Origin: Lineus longissimus | Lineage: Eukaryota > Nemertea > Pilidiophora > Heteronemertea > Lineidae | NCBI RefSeq assembly: GCF_910592395.1 | Contig: NC_088315.1 | Coordinates: forward strand, 7,874,501 to 7,938,500 | Direction of reading: 5' to 3' | Length of the DNA stretch: 64,000 nucleotides | Made by a program: the position numbers and the translations under genes | Shown: positions 1-13,092 of the stretch, in pieces | Layout of the letters: every line of letters starts with the position of its first letter | Position numbering within the stretch: the first letter of the stretch is position 1 | Notes under the pieces: generated by a model | Database searches by the model: none | Told to the model about the DNA's origin: nothing | Seen by the model: only the letters and a program-made list of their open reading frames with translations

Positions 1-487
1 CGGACTCGCAACTGACAGAGGATGCTAAGATACTATGGCGCGCCGTCAGTGATGCGGCGCGGTATAATTGCGTAAGCCACAGAAGACGACGCTAAATGCG
101 CTGGCCGCTTTCTATTTGTAAACAATTGGGGACTTTTTTAATGGGAGAGGGGAATTGGTTGAATATGGAGCTTTAGACTTGAGATTACACAGATATCTTG
201 GAGGGTTCATGCAAGAAGTCCAAGCGTCTCATTTCTATCATATATTGACATGTTAGTATAATGCAGTTGAGGGCCAGTCAAAAAGGTAACAGTGGTTGGA
301 TTCCTTATGTTTTGCAAAGCAATGCTGTTCTGGTCAGAAGTAATATTTGATAATGTAGGTTCTTCTATAGCGTTTCACACTGCACAACACAGTACTGTCT
401 TCAAAGCGCTTTACATTCATTCCCCAGCCTAACCCACAAACCTTTCTGACTTGGCCTCAGGATAGATTAGCAGTAACTGTAAAGCAC

Positions 488-708
488 ACTACAGACAAGT
501 GATTTTATCAGAGCGACAGGTGATAACTATTGCTGCAATTAGCAATTAAAAGATTGCTTGTCTGCAGTCCCTTGTCACAGAGAATTTCAGGAAATCAAAC
601 AGGTTAGATATTCATCAAACATCACAGTACTAGCGATGATCCCCACAGACAAGTGATGAAATATCACTCATTGTGGTGACAAAAATATATTGCTCATCTG
701 CAGTGCGC
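488..708. repeat. Duplicated foldback repeat
   Basis: ACAGACAAGTGAT occurs at about 492 and again at about 647, and each copy is followed by an inverted counterpart ending in CTGCAGT (TTGCTTGTCTGCAGT near 555-569, TTGCTCATCTGCAGT near 691-705). The unit looks like two diverged copies of a small inverted-repeat element in tandem, just before the 27-bp palindromic repeat at 726. Confidence 0.4.
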
Positions 709-725
709 TTGAAGTGCAGTTATAT

Positions 726-752
726 CAAGAATTGATAAAGACTAGTCTTTAT
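726..752. repeat. 27-bp dispersed repeat with palindromic core, copy 1
   Basis: Starts CAAGAATTGATAAAG and contains the perfect 18-bp palindrome ATAAAGACTAGTCTTTAT. The same 27 bases, with one substitution inside the palindrome, recur at 63761-63787. Confidence 0.6.
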
Positions 753-2572
753 TAATGCTTGGTTATATGGAAATCTGAAAGTCATGTTATCTAAACTGGT
801 AAGAAACTACAGGTTAGACGATTCAGATTAGTTTGGTCTCATTCCTACAGAGGGCACTCTTACCTGGAAAACAGGACTTTACTACGCTGAATAAATAAAG
901 ACACGACGTTATATTGCTGACAAAAAAATTTCAAGGTGCCACATGCGTATTATTTTTGCATTGTTTTTCTAACCAGCAAGTGTTTTTGCCCCAACCCACA
1001 AAGAAAAGACAGAAATATGATATCAGAAAGATAGTAGCTGGTGTAGTGCACTATAGACCAGAAGCCAAGGGCATGCGGTTCAATATACCCAGTGGCCAAT
1101 GAGTCAATGAGGTTTTATTTGAAAAGATACACATTCAAAATGTAGTATGGCAGCCGCGTGTACCATACCACACTTCACAGCATTCATCAACCATCCAGCC
1201 GGCCCACCGAGGACGCCGAATTTGCATACGCAAGTTGCTGCAGAAATTTTTAATGAGCAACTAAAATGAGAGTAGCACTCCACGTCGAAAAACTTAAACA
1301 AACACTCGCCTCTTGGATGGAAGTGTTCTAACGTGCCTTACAGCATACAACCATTGTGTACATGCTAATCCTACCGAGTTATCATAGCGCATACCCACCA
1401 AAGTAAAGTTTTTGTTATTGACTCTGAACCCGATCCAGACCTTGCCTTTGAGACAGGGCTAAAGCAGAGCAAACGTTTTTTCTCTCTGGTATCAATTTCC
1501 GTTTATACCATGCGTTCTATTATTTCTGGCAGCCATGGCGTATAGCTATGTTCCTATGATATAATGACCATGTCTACGGGCGTGGACGACACATAGCGAT
1601 ACGATTCAATGGGGGAATAGGTAATGTAATACTTGAGACACAAAGCCATCTTGCCAAAGGTTCTCGTTCTATGTGTATTATGACCAATGAAACAGCAGCA
1701 GCAAGCAACACTTTTTAGAGTGAGAATAACAAACCTGTAGGTTTTCATCTGCTCTTGTTTGTCCCAAACCATGCCTTATTTTTTGATATTTCAGAACAGA
1801 ATACCAAAGAGTGAAAGTAAATTGGCAACAATTTGAGATTAGAAACAACACTGAAAGTGCTTTTACAACTTATCAATTTATTACTAATCATTTTTTACAT
1901 GGACAATGTGGCCTGCCACACTCAAGAGACATTATAACTTGAATTCTGCTTTCAAATACGGTTTTCAATCAAAAAATAGACAGTTAATAAAGACAAAAGA
2001 ACTCAAGGTGAGGTGAAATCTACACAGTGCATCTTGCAGTTACAGCTGAAATAGAGGTTTGGTCTTGGTGTTTCCAAGGACAGGGTTTTTCCTTTTTACA
2101 TCATGAACACACGACACCAAGGAATGAACTTCCAACGAAATTCCTAGTCACAATTAAAAGTGGTGATGAAGCGTACGCATGAGCAACTCAGCCTAGAACC
2201 TAACTGAGTTTAGACTTGCTCATTTTTTCATTTCAAGTTGTCTAAACCTGTGAAATATTTCATTTTTATTCATATTTTAGAAATCTACCTGTTCGTAGGA
2301 AGTTGATACCTCGATGTTTTTTTCACAAGAAGCTGAAGCCCACTGTACACAAGATATGTTGTAGAGAAATTTCCATTGACATATCGCAGCGAGGAGCAAC
2401 GAGAAGATCTCTCATCTGCTGGTAAAACCGTTAGTTTGTAGTTCACAGCGACAGAAACTACTCGTTTCAGGGGAAATTAACTGGAGTGCACAAACAGATT
2501 AAATTCTTAGGCCAAACCACCCAGTTAAAGAGTATGTCAGTGACTAGATCTTGTGTATAGCGAGTTTTAAGT

Positions 2573-2860
2573 ACTACAGGACAGTAAAGTCCAAGTTGGT
2601 TTTTAAGATTCACCGTGCATTCTGCACAAATCTCCAATCTTCATGGATCCTTCACCAACTTAGACTCAAACCGCTTCATTCTAACTTGGCAACATCAATA
2701 ATGGATTTTGTACAAAGCTACATACATAGTGTACACTGACCCTTGCCAAGTCGGACTGAAACCAACACTACAGGACAGTTCATTCCAAGTTGGTAAGATC
2801 TCCAGTGCATCATGCACAAGCCTGAGCACAGCAGATCTCCACCAAGTTAGCATGAACCAG
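2573..2860 (+). repeat. Imperfect direct duplication of about 100 bp, copies offset by 194 bp
   Basis: ACTACAGGACAGT..CCAAGTTGG..AAGAT.. followed by GTGCAT..TGCACAA occurs from 2573 and again from 2767. Similarity continues into CTTCACCAACTTAG versus TCTCCACCAAGTTAG. The duplication is old and non-coding. Confidence 0.55.
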
Positions 2861-3646
2861 AATAGCAACAACATAAAAGATAACTCACACTGAACTTGTT
2901 GAGGGTAGGGGGAAGACGCCGGTTGGGGCACAGTGTTGCCTTTATGGTAATTATCTATAAACGGTAAAGAAATCATCCAACTTTACATACAACGGCAGTT
3001 CAAACTCGCACCTGAAATATCACGACTAAGAAATTGATTAAAACCACAATGTAACCACAATTACCTTGTAAATTTGAAAGATTCTAAAAAATACCCTGTA
3101 CCATCATGAAAAACTCCAACCGTAAAGCTGACATTTTTATTTCCTCAGGTTGATTCAAACATAAGATATTACGTTTGACTTTTTACTCTTATCGCCAAGA
3201 GTAAGTAGCTCATGATTCAAAGGGTTAAACACCGTCACCATCCAAGAAGAAATTGAATTAAAACCCAGCTTTAGAATTCACACAGATTTCGGCGCGTTGA
3301 AAAAACATGGCGTTCGTTAAAATATAAAACAACCCACACCCAGTCTCGAACGCAATTAATTTTTGTCCTCGTGCAATTAGGTGATTCGCGCTGTCTTATA
3401 GTTGATCCCTGTCATCAAAGACGCCACACAGAATCTAGAATAGTTGGTGCAGTGTTATTGGGATTCTGGTCACTTGAAGGCATGAGTCGGCATGCTCTTG
3501 TGGTTTTGGAGGTGTCAGGTCAGGTAGTTGTTTTTTTCTGTTTACTATAAACACAGATGACGGCAGCACATCAAAATTGTTGGATGTACACAAATGGCTA
3601 AGCCCAAGTCACTGATTGGTCAACCTAGGTCACATGTTGCCAGTTG

Positions 3647-3667
3647 CCCCCCCCCCCCCCCCCCCCC
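3647..3667 (+). repeat. Homopolymer of 21 C
   Basis: An uninterrupted run of 21 cytosines, flanked by CAGTTG and GGTCAT. Its length may vary between individuals or be mis-sequenced. Confidence 0.95.
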
Positions 3668-6600
3668 GGTCATTTAAACCTATCTCTAGCTGTGACACCA
3701 GAGCTGGGTGGATGAAGAGCTATATACTGAAGTGCACTTGTGAATTAACCTCGGTCAGTTTAGATCTTGAGATGTTCAAGGCTGAGGCGATGCTGGGAAC
3801 ATTGAATCTTGAACAATATCCCCCCTTTCGCATTACATAGGGTATAGCTAAGCCTCGTTAGATCTGCACTCACACGTGTCTATTCCATTATTCTTATTGT
3901 CAATTCCCCTAAAAACTCAGAAAAAGTTAACATAGATTGTCTTATTCATTTTGGATATCATGACATACCACCTACATGTGAGTCGATATACCAATTTCAT
4001 AACAAACCTATTAGTCCACTTTCAATCTTCCAATCTACATGAAAACAAAGACAATATGATATTAATTTTTCATCATTAAGTTTCAAAATAGACTTATTTT
4101 ATTCAACCTACTACAAAACCCCTCAAAATCTATGTCAAATTATCATCCCATGTAAAAATTCCCATTAGTCAATATTTAAACTAAATGCACCAAAAAGCGC
4201 CCAATTTAAATCTCATGAAATTCAACTCTGTCTCAATTGCAACATTTAAAAACACTGTCCTCCAATCAAATTCAAAGTGTAAAACAGTTTTTTAACCTAG
4301 CACATTAAATGGCTAAGCGACAAAAATAGCGCCAGATAACGTGTCATTATTCTCTGCGTCCAATAACAAACTGTAACTTGTACATTTTATAGTCAGCTTA
4401 TCATGTAGCTGGCTTGACGATGTAAGTAAGGCATCGGTGCGCACAGCTAAACGGCATCGAATTCTCAAAGAGATTGAGAACGCCAGGAGCAATCTACGAC
4501 AAACTACGCCAGAGACACCTATCGGACGCTGCACTCACGACTAATGTTTAGTTTTTAGCTCCAGGCCCCAGTCTCTGATAACAAGAAGTTGAAATTTGTC
4601 TCGGATATGTTTTGTGTCGGAACAACTAGGCGTATTGTGATCAAGATAATCAAACGCTGGTACAGAAAGGCGACAAGGCGATGTGAAATATTAAATAGGT
4701 TCATTGTTTCTCCTAAAACCAAAAGCTTTCTCGATGATAGAAATTGTTTGAAAAAAAGTTTTTCTGAAAGCGTGCGCCATGCCTACGTAAGGGGAATGGC
4801 ACAGACAGCACTTTCAATACAAGGGTGCAAAGAAGTGCTCTTTAATTTTTTAACGGGTTTTATTTATAGAAAGTAATTGTGTTTTTGTGAATAGTGCCAG
4901 CTTCCAGGGAAGCTTTACCCTGATGGGGATGAATTCTTGCTCATTATAATTCTATTATTTTTCTTCAAATATCAAACGAATTTTGGTGACATTCGGAAGA
5001 GAAATTCTCGCTGAAGAAAGAACATTTGTCTCTTTATTTCAAACTTTAACAATAGTGATATTTTCTATATCATTTGAAAACATCGAAACTTATGCAATCT
5101 TCAAATCAAATCAATTCGATCAAAGGATTGAAAGCTGAGGTCAACTATATATATCAACAAAGTTTAGATACTGGGTGATTTGTAATGTAATGTAGGAGGA
5201 AACCTACACTGTCGAGAGTCACCCTCTATGACACGAGTTGTCAGAGTGGCATAATGAAGACATGGGCATTTCACATCTGAGGTCAAGGGTTGTGACATGA
5301 AGACGTGCATCAACCAGGAGTGGAAATCAAGACCTCAGAGGGGACAGGCACTGATGTTTTCACATCGGTCTTACCACTGCTACCCTGACAACCTTCATCA
5401 AGGGATTCTGACTCTGAGGTCTCTCCGCCAGTGTTTACATTCCACAGATATCATTCTTAAAGGACAACTGGCACCGGGTGCACAAACCATCAACGTTATT
5501 CTAGCTTCGAATTTACTTCAATCAAATACAAATAAACATCAAATAAAAAACTTACCATGATATTTTTCAATATATTCCGTGAAAAATAACACTGATACCC
5601 ACAAGAAACCTTCACCAATGTTGAATGGAAAAGTATGATACAGAACACACACAATTTATGTAGCAAACAATTTGACTTTCTCTGTATGGCTTTAAATTAT
5701 TATTTACAGCAACGACGATTTTTAATTTCAAAGTCGACTTCAGAAACTACTCAGGTCAGTTACTTAACAGCTGTACTGCTGCCGATATCATACTCATAGG
5801 ACATGTGCTCGTGCAGGACCAGTAACTTTATCGTGACCAATGAAAACACACGACACACAGATCATCATCACACCGACAAACTCAACCCATTGGTCACGTC
5901 AAACTCACAACAATCCAATGGGAGCGCCAACAGAAGTCACATGGACTTTACGCCGACGATTTCCCGGCTTTTCAAAGCATTTTCACAAACTCTCACACAG
6001 AAAATGGAAACAATGGAGCCTACCATAGAAGCGGGACTGCGATCCGGCAACTTCTTCAGTTTCTAAAAGAAATTTGAGAAAAAAAACGAAAAAATGAAGT
6101 AAATAAATTTGACAAATCAAAATTCAGGGCGACAACATTATGATCGATATTAAGAGCATGCAACTGGAATAATCTGAAACATTTAAAAGATAACGATATC
6201 ATCAATATGTCAATGTTTATTATCTAATTAGTCTCCAATTATAAAAAATTTACTCAATTACAAATAATTGTGACAAGAACTATACGCTGGCAACCATAGG
6301 TCATTATATTTTAACTTTGAGAACCACCTTTTAATATCATTATGTATTATTTTGTTTCTAATTCAAGTACTAACTCAAAAATTATGCAGCAACTAAACAT
6401 TTTTGTACAGTGATTAATTAGAGTTTGAAATATCAGATTTCAAGATGACTATACCCCCAAGCAAATGATATTCATAACAGTATCTTGCATTCCGACAGAA
6501 CTATTTAAAGGGAGTTTCTCATTACATATGAAATTGAACACGTAAAAATCTGAATTGTTCACTGAAAACACTCATTTAGATGTAGATTCAGAAGTAGATT

Positions 6601-9366
6601 TGCCGAATGGAGTGTTTCACATGGCAAGCCAGCTTATCGTTGGACCAAACTGAAGTATATATGGAGTCATGTAGGATCATCCCAGGTACCCAGAAGGACA
6701 CACAACTTAAGTGCGACACATTTTGCAGGGGTTAAAGTGGAATTAGGACTGAACCAATCTATTTATGTATTCAAATGAGGCGAGCGGTCTATTAACTTCG
6801 GACACGAACAGCAATATGATAAACAAAAAATGTTTGCACCAGTCGTGCATCCTTGAAATGTGTTTCACGCTCGGGCGGGCACAATCGTCTGAGATCAGAC
6901 CAGCTGCTACATTGTATAATACAGCTCCAAGTGTTTCTGCCGAAGAGAGGAGGCTTCTATCACCATGGCGATGGGACAAACAATAAGCCTGGGGGACAGG
7001 TGATAAGGGTACAGACACCATTGGGAGGCTTTCGTAATTAGTTACTTTAGCGGCTTTGATTAAATCCCTTGGTCCACCTGTACCACGAATTAAGGGACCA
7101 CGTTAGTTACCTTTTGTTGAAGGGATTTTGCAATCTCTGAGCTTTGTGTGTCAAGATGCCAAGTTGAACTTCTAGCAAACTGCAGAGTGTGTACCAAATG
7201 TAGTATTGAACAGAGTCCATGCATCTAAACAGGAATCCTTGAGGGGATGATACTTATGGCCAGAACTGTATCACTGCTAGCTGTAACAGGCCCCAAATTG
7301 GTAAATTCTTAAGACTCCTACATGTCCAATCAAGAAAACTCCTGATATTATGCTGGTATCCCCAAGTCGTACAGACAATGGAATAATCTGCCTGAGCGTC
7401 CTAGAGAGACGTTTATAGCTCGTCTAGAACTACCAAGTTCCTGTAGAACAATACGCAGTAAATTACGTCAAAGCCCACCCCGTGGAGAGAGTCAATTCAA
7501 ACCAAGAAACGCTGCGATGCTGAGGGCTGGCAATCGCGAACATTTGTCGAGATTCCTCGGTACCGCCTGCTAAGCCTCGTATGGGACGGCCTGATATGCT
7601 GCCAACAATTAACCCCAATCTCGTGTCGCTTATTAGGGGTCCGATCTCATTGTCTAAGCACCCGCCGATTATTCACGTTACTGCATTTCATAAATATCCC
7701 ACAACGCGGCGAGAAATTAATCTCTGCGTGCTAGATAGATGAAAGTGCTGTATGATGTTGGTTACCAGTGACAGTGGGGCTTGTGTCACATTCACACTCA
7801 GTTTCAGCATCCACAGAAACAGCCAGAGATTTTAGCTTCCAAATCAGGTCGTGTACACTTATTTTTTCCTCAAATACTACAAGGTATTAAAGCAGAGCAA
7901 GAAACTGGTCTTAAAAGGCTGGAAGTAGCATGAATTTCCACAAAAACCAATACTTGTAACCAGACATGGCCAAATCTGACTGTTTGGCTGACAACAACAT
8001 CATTTGAATTTCCCTTCCATATTATGATTTACGAATTCCCATTATCATCAAAACAATTACTCACTGACACAAAAACATGCTGTTTTATTAGGAGTTCCTG
8101 GATGTGTGGGTACAGGCATCAGAGCTTGTCGATTTCTGACAAAGACCCAAATGGCAGATTCTCGTAAAATCTCCACATCACCAATGAAACATGCGGGTCT
8201 GTATTTCACCACCAGACTAATATGAAATTCAGATTGTATGGCCTTGGGGACACCGCAAGAATTCCCACCCGGTAGCAGTCACATCAGCTCGATGTCCATG
8301 AACAGCACAAGCCAAGCATGTGTAACTAAGACGCAGCTAAATGACTCATCATCCAAGGGTTGATTTCGTTACGCCAAATAAACTAGCCCCTTACCCATTT
8401 AGCTCATAATGTAATAGTGCAATAGAGAAAATGTGTTTAGGTAGAACTGGACCCAACACGCTAAATGTTCCAGCCGTAATCATGTGTTCGGTGCGAGAAA
8501 CCTAACCATGAGAAAATCAGGGGGCAACGGAATCCGAGAAGTGAGGGTCAAGTTCAGGATGGCTAAAGGAAACTGTCATAGCAGACTACAACTCCTGTAC
8601 TTGACTTTTAGGTTTCTGGTCAAGACGAAAAGGACATCTTGGCATGAATTATACTTCTCAGTCGAAAGACAGCATAGAGCACAGGGCATAGATCAATATC
8701 AATATCACCAACAATAAACATTTCACCTACGTGACATTGGGGATGATCTTGACGTCAATGACATCATTCTTGCCCTAGCCAAAAGAACACCGGCCACTAC
8801 CTCACACAGCATTTGTATCAGCTAACTTCCACAACAATGAGCTGCTCCAAGGCAACACAAGATCTGACAGTTTCTGCTGTCAACACGGATGATTGGGTTA
8901 AAACCTAGAACAAACTGGCAAATTTCTCAGTTTTGCCGTTTGAAGTTAAAGACTCGAGTGAAAGTTGAGAGTGACTTGACGTCATGTACACATGGCCGTT
9001 ATGACAACATCCTCACCCACTTAATTACCAATGACGGCATCAAATTTCCGCCATATTTAAACGCTGGCGAATTAAAGCTAAATACAAGAGATTAACCGCT
9101 CAAGACTCAGGAAATCGGCCTCATACAGCTCGTAATGAATAACCAACATCTCTACGAGGATCCTGGCATGATTGAGTAGACTGATGATGGGGTGTACGCT
9201 GATCGAGTGTATATGGGGTAGAGGAGCTAGGAAGCCACAGGAGGATCTGTTGTGTTTGAGAGAAGAGAAGCATCCCGACCCAACAGACAGTATTTCATCT
9301 TAGTTGAACTTTACATCAATTTTATCAAGAATCAATGTCACCTAACAGATCAGTGTGACATTTTTA

Positions 9367-9611
9367 TTGGCTCCCTTTGGCATGCAGGGCAAGCTGACCC
9401 CTTTATTGGCTGCCTTAAGCATGCAGGACAAATTGACCTTCAATATGCAGGGCAAAGTGCCCTTTTATTTGACTCTCTTCAACATGAAGGACTAGCTGAC
9501 CTTTTCATTGGCTCTCTCTAACCTGCAGATCAAGATGGCCTTTTAATTGACCCCTTTTAGCATGTAGGGCAAGGTGACCTCTTTATACACCTCCTTAAGC
9601 AAGCAGGGTAA
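9367..9611 (+). repeat. Degenerate minisatellite, 39-bp unit, about six copies
   Basis: Units follow the pattern TTGGCTCCCTTTGGCATGCA then GGGCAAGCTGACCCCTTTA. Copies start at about 9367 and 9406; the third is truncated near 9439, and further copies run to about 9611. Because 39 is a multiple of three the array keeps an open frame that reads FIGSLxHAGQAD-like repeats, but the frame breaks and has no credible gene context. Confidence 0.7.
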
Positions 9612-10160
9612 TAACCTTCCCCAAAAATGTATGTATCATAATGTCAGTCTAATAAAAGAACAGTCTCCAGGGATGTGCTCGATCCACACTTTCAGCTGTC
9701 TGCCTCGATTTAGCGTCGCGCTCAAGCTACTGTATTCGACCTAGTGGCAGCAAATAGCTAGCCATTTATCTTATATAGTATTTTGTAGCTGAGCCCCTAG
9801 CAGGGCAATTAGCAAGTTATCTGAGCCCTTTCCCCATGGGGCAAACAAACACATGATACAAGATATTCTGCCTTAACCCTTGGTGGCCTCTGGCTATTGC
9901 AAAAAAAAGTAAAGGGCATAATAGATATGGGGAATTCTGAAGGGCTTTTTGATGATTTGCGAGAAGTGACCTTCGTCGTAATTAAATGACACCGACGGCA
10001 TCGTTTGATGAGTTCACTGGGTTCGTTATATATCATTCTAGACAAGAGACAGACGGGGCCTCACAATGTAGCATAGACCTTCACGCAATAGGCCAAATAA
10101 GTATGATTTCTTCGTCCTGTATTCAAAATTTTTGCTTTTGGCATCATGCTGACCACCTGA

Positions 10161-10211
10161 CCTTGACCTAGATTTGATCTTGACCTAGATTTGACCATGA
10201 CCTAGATTTGA
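10161..10211 (+). repeat. Three 17-bp tandem repeats
   Basis: CCTTGACCTAGATTTGA, TCTTGACCTAGATTTGA and CCATGACCTAGATTTGA lie head to tail. Each contains TGACCT, the complement of the nuclear-receptor half-site AGGTCA; the first two read TTGACCT and the third ATGACCT. Confidence 0.85.
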
Positions 10212-11058
10212 CTTGTGGCCTCCAATGACTTTTTGCCTTGTTCAAAACATGGCCAATTCACTCACACTAAAATCGTTTTGAGAAATATGACTGCAGCCTC
10301 TAGACACACTTGACTTCTTCGCATCAAGATATACGATTATAAGTGAGGGACGCAGCAAAAAATACGATCTAGCCAAGCGAGGATCAAATTTGAAGATGGA
10401 TGATTCAGCACGGACGAACAAGTCAAACACTTGAAACTGAATGCATGAATTCAAATGATGTCCATGCATACGATTTGTGTGTGAGGTAGCAGTAGGGCTG
10501 AGTGATGGGCTCTGTAGAGTCTTAGAGCTGGGAATATTTTCAAATGGATTCAACCTGGGTACTTTTACGTTTCTGGCATTTCAATGTTTTTGTCGGGTGA
10601 GGTGCCCAGGTGCCCAGTAAAAGGCCCCGATATAATTTTAGAATGATTCAAAGTTCAGGAGGAAATTTCTTTTCATACAGTACTAGATCATGAACTTTAG
10701 GTAAAGGCAGGCATTTTTTTTCCGACCCTCGGAGGTATCATCCTGGATGAAACATTTTCGAAAGGAGAAAACACTAGCAGGAAATGAGATTCCCGACAAC
10801 AAATCAACCAATCACAACCCATCACAAAAATCCCAAGCCGCCACAAAGAAAAACATTGCTCAAGAGTCGCTGATACTCGACTGATCTGTAATATTTATAT
10901 TGGATAATTCAATCGCGGAAATTTAATAAAATCCCGCATGAAATTCGCTGAATATCGTCACAGGGTTATACGGGGCATGGGTGGTCTTCGGCTGGGTTCA
11001 ACTCCTCAAACTAAACAATGCGGAGAATACCAGTTATTTTACTCATTCAGTAACCGCG

Positions 11059-11080
11059 GATTGATTAAAATGATTGATTT
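11059..11080 (+). promoter_or_regulatory. Paired Onecut-type binding motifs (ATTGATT twice within 20 bp)
   Basis: The sequence reads ATTGATTAAAATGATTGATT. The Onecut/HNF-6 consensus centres on ATTGATT or ATCGAT, so this is a double match in a non-repetitive, CpG-containing segment of the putative onecut intron (10.9-11.27 kb). Autoregulation is an inference from the motif only. Confidence 0.25.
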
Positions 11081-12649
11081 GTGTTATTAAGTCCTCTTCT
11101 ACAATTATACGCGATTCACTCATTGCAATCATGTATAATCAACGATTAGAGTTCTCGTTGCAGATGAATTGAATCAAATTACGAAATATCGTCGCTGCTT
11201 TACGACATGGCCCATCGTTGCTGCATCAAGGCGCAGCTTTAGGTCTAATTAAACGGGGTTAGCCTTGTCAGCATAATCTAACAGAGCTGGGTACCACGTA
11301 ACTTTCATTGCAGAAGCAATTCTTCTTGCACATGCTATGTTATTATCAAATGTACTTTCTCATACAAAACATACAAGGTTATATAGCCAACTTGGGGCGA
11401 AATGAACATTGTTGAGGTTGGTGAAATTATAAGTGGCTCAAGGAATATAGTAGGTCGAACAGCGATGGCAAATGATGTATCGCTGGAGGATTCTCCTTAC
11501 CTCAGCGGGCACTCATCTCTGTCCCAAGTGGAATATTAATAGCAATAAGCTCAAATAAATGCCACGGCCATACTGAACGAGGAATTTCCAAGTACTTTAT
11601 ACACACGAGATCTGTGTACTTTTTGTACCTATGTGGACATATACTGTAAGGGAAAACTTGGCTTTGCCTTGAGGCTGAGTATGAATAGGAGTGGCTTGGG
11701 GCAACTGCTCTCAACCCTCGCAGCTAACAGTGGTTGAGGCTTAAACACACTGATAGTGTCAAATAACAATACGAATTGATACTGTGTAAATATGAATACT
11801 TGAATGAGGTATCTACCGGCCACAACGTTTTTGAAATTCACCTCAAATCTCTGAAATAAGGTGATCTGGCTTATGGATGTGACAGCCATTTGAGGGGTGT
11901 CTAGTGCAAGTGGGTGCAGGCATAGGGGAGAGCACCTTCAGAGTATCTTCCTCTTGTTCAAAGGGCCTCAAGACGTCACGTTTCAGCTGCCAACCTTAAG
12001 GGGGGAAATTTGGCGAATCTCCATCCCATATCTCACATCCTCCACCCTCCTAGGGTTAAAGTCTTCCGCTCACTCAGCGTCAAGATGACAGCTCCCAATT
12101 ATGACAATCAGTTCTTGCGGAGCATCTTACTCCAAAGGCGTGTCATCTCTTATCACAGTCACCCAAACACACTCCCCGTAATAGCAGCCTGCCACCAAAG
12201 TTCATTCCAACCAAGATCTAAATCGGGGCAGCAAGCAGAATATCACGCTCTATCCCATTGGGATTCTGCCCCCGATGACACAAACTTGTAATTTTTCAAC
12301 TCATTTTCCTCGGTGTCAATTTTACAAGGCACGTAAAAAATTACCATTTTGCGGCTTGGCGTTGTGGTGTAGCATTGGCATAGATGTGATCAGCATACAG
12401 TATCGGATCCAAACAACTTAGGGCTTCCTTCGTCCAATATGTGTAGTGACATGGGGAGCCTTCAATCCAAGCTTGTTTGCCCTAATACGACACTATAGCT
12501 CGATGTGGTAACAGGCTCTTGTCTTGATCAGGATTCAAGTACACACCTTATTCTATAAACTGTGACTGCATTAACTGCCAATCTCTTCAGACAGAGAAAG
12601 CCAGTCCATTACCATGATAGATGCGTTAAGACACAGTTTGTACACACAG

Positions 12650-12796
12650 ACTGATGCATTTAGACACATAGACTGATGCATTCAGACACAAAGACTGATG
12701 CATTTAGACACACTAACTGATGCATAGACACAAAGACTGATGCATTTAGACACACTAACTGATGCATAGACTCAAAGACTGATGCATTTAGACAAT
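12650..12796 (+). repeat. Minisatellite of 15-22-bp units (ACTGATGCATTTAGACACA)
   Basis: About seven units of ACTGATGCATTTAGACACAA type, several with the TTTAGACACA part shortened so that long and short units alternate. A single further copy lies at about 13162-13181, so the array was once larger or has been interrupted. The minus-strand frame through it encodes MHQLVCLNASVF-like repeats and is not a credible gene. Confidence 0.8.
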
Positions 12797-13079
12797 CTGT
12801 ACAGGGTTGAGGAAGATAAGTATTCAAACCACTACACTTCAGCAGGCTGTCAGCCATCTCAAGGGATATATGCATTGGCTGTACATTTCTCGACAAACTG
12901 CCAACACATGAGGACATAACGCGTGTAGACACAGCATGTACACGTGTACCACTCTTGATCATTGACGACAACGAGAGTAGGATGTGTATTCCATCGACTT
13001 CATAGTGTATACTGACAAAATGCCAAATCATGAAGCAGATGGGAGCATCGGAGGATCAAGGACTTGAGCACATGTCAGG

Positions 13080-13092
13080 CCCCCCCCCCCCC
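13080..13092 (+). repeat. Homopolymer of 13 C
   Basis: Uninterrupted run of 13 cytosines between TCAGG and TGACG. Shorter G runs of eight or nine occur near 24965, 29289 and 36743. Confidence 0.9.

Noticed and set aside
12358-12425. GTGGTGTAGCATTGG resembles a tRNA A-box
   Set aside because: No matching B-box (GGTTCRANNCC) at the right distance and no cloverleaf.
12483-12498. TAATACGACACTATAG resembles a phage T7 promoter, suggesting vector sequence
   Set aside because: It lacks two bases of the T7 core and is surrounded by ordinary host-like sequence with no other vector features.
12660-13031. 123-codon minus-strand frame encoding repeated MHQLVCLNASVF-like units
   Set aside because: The repetition is explained by the minisatellite beneath it, and the remainder shows no domain.
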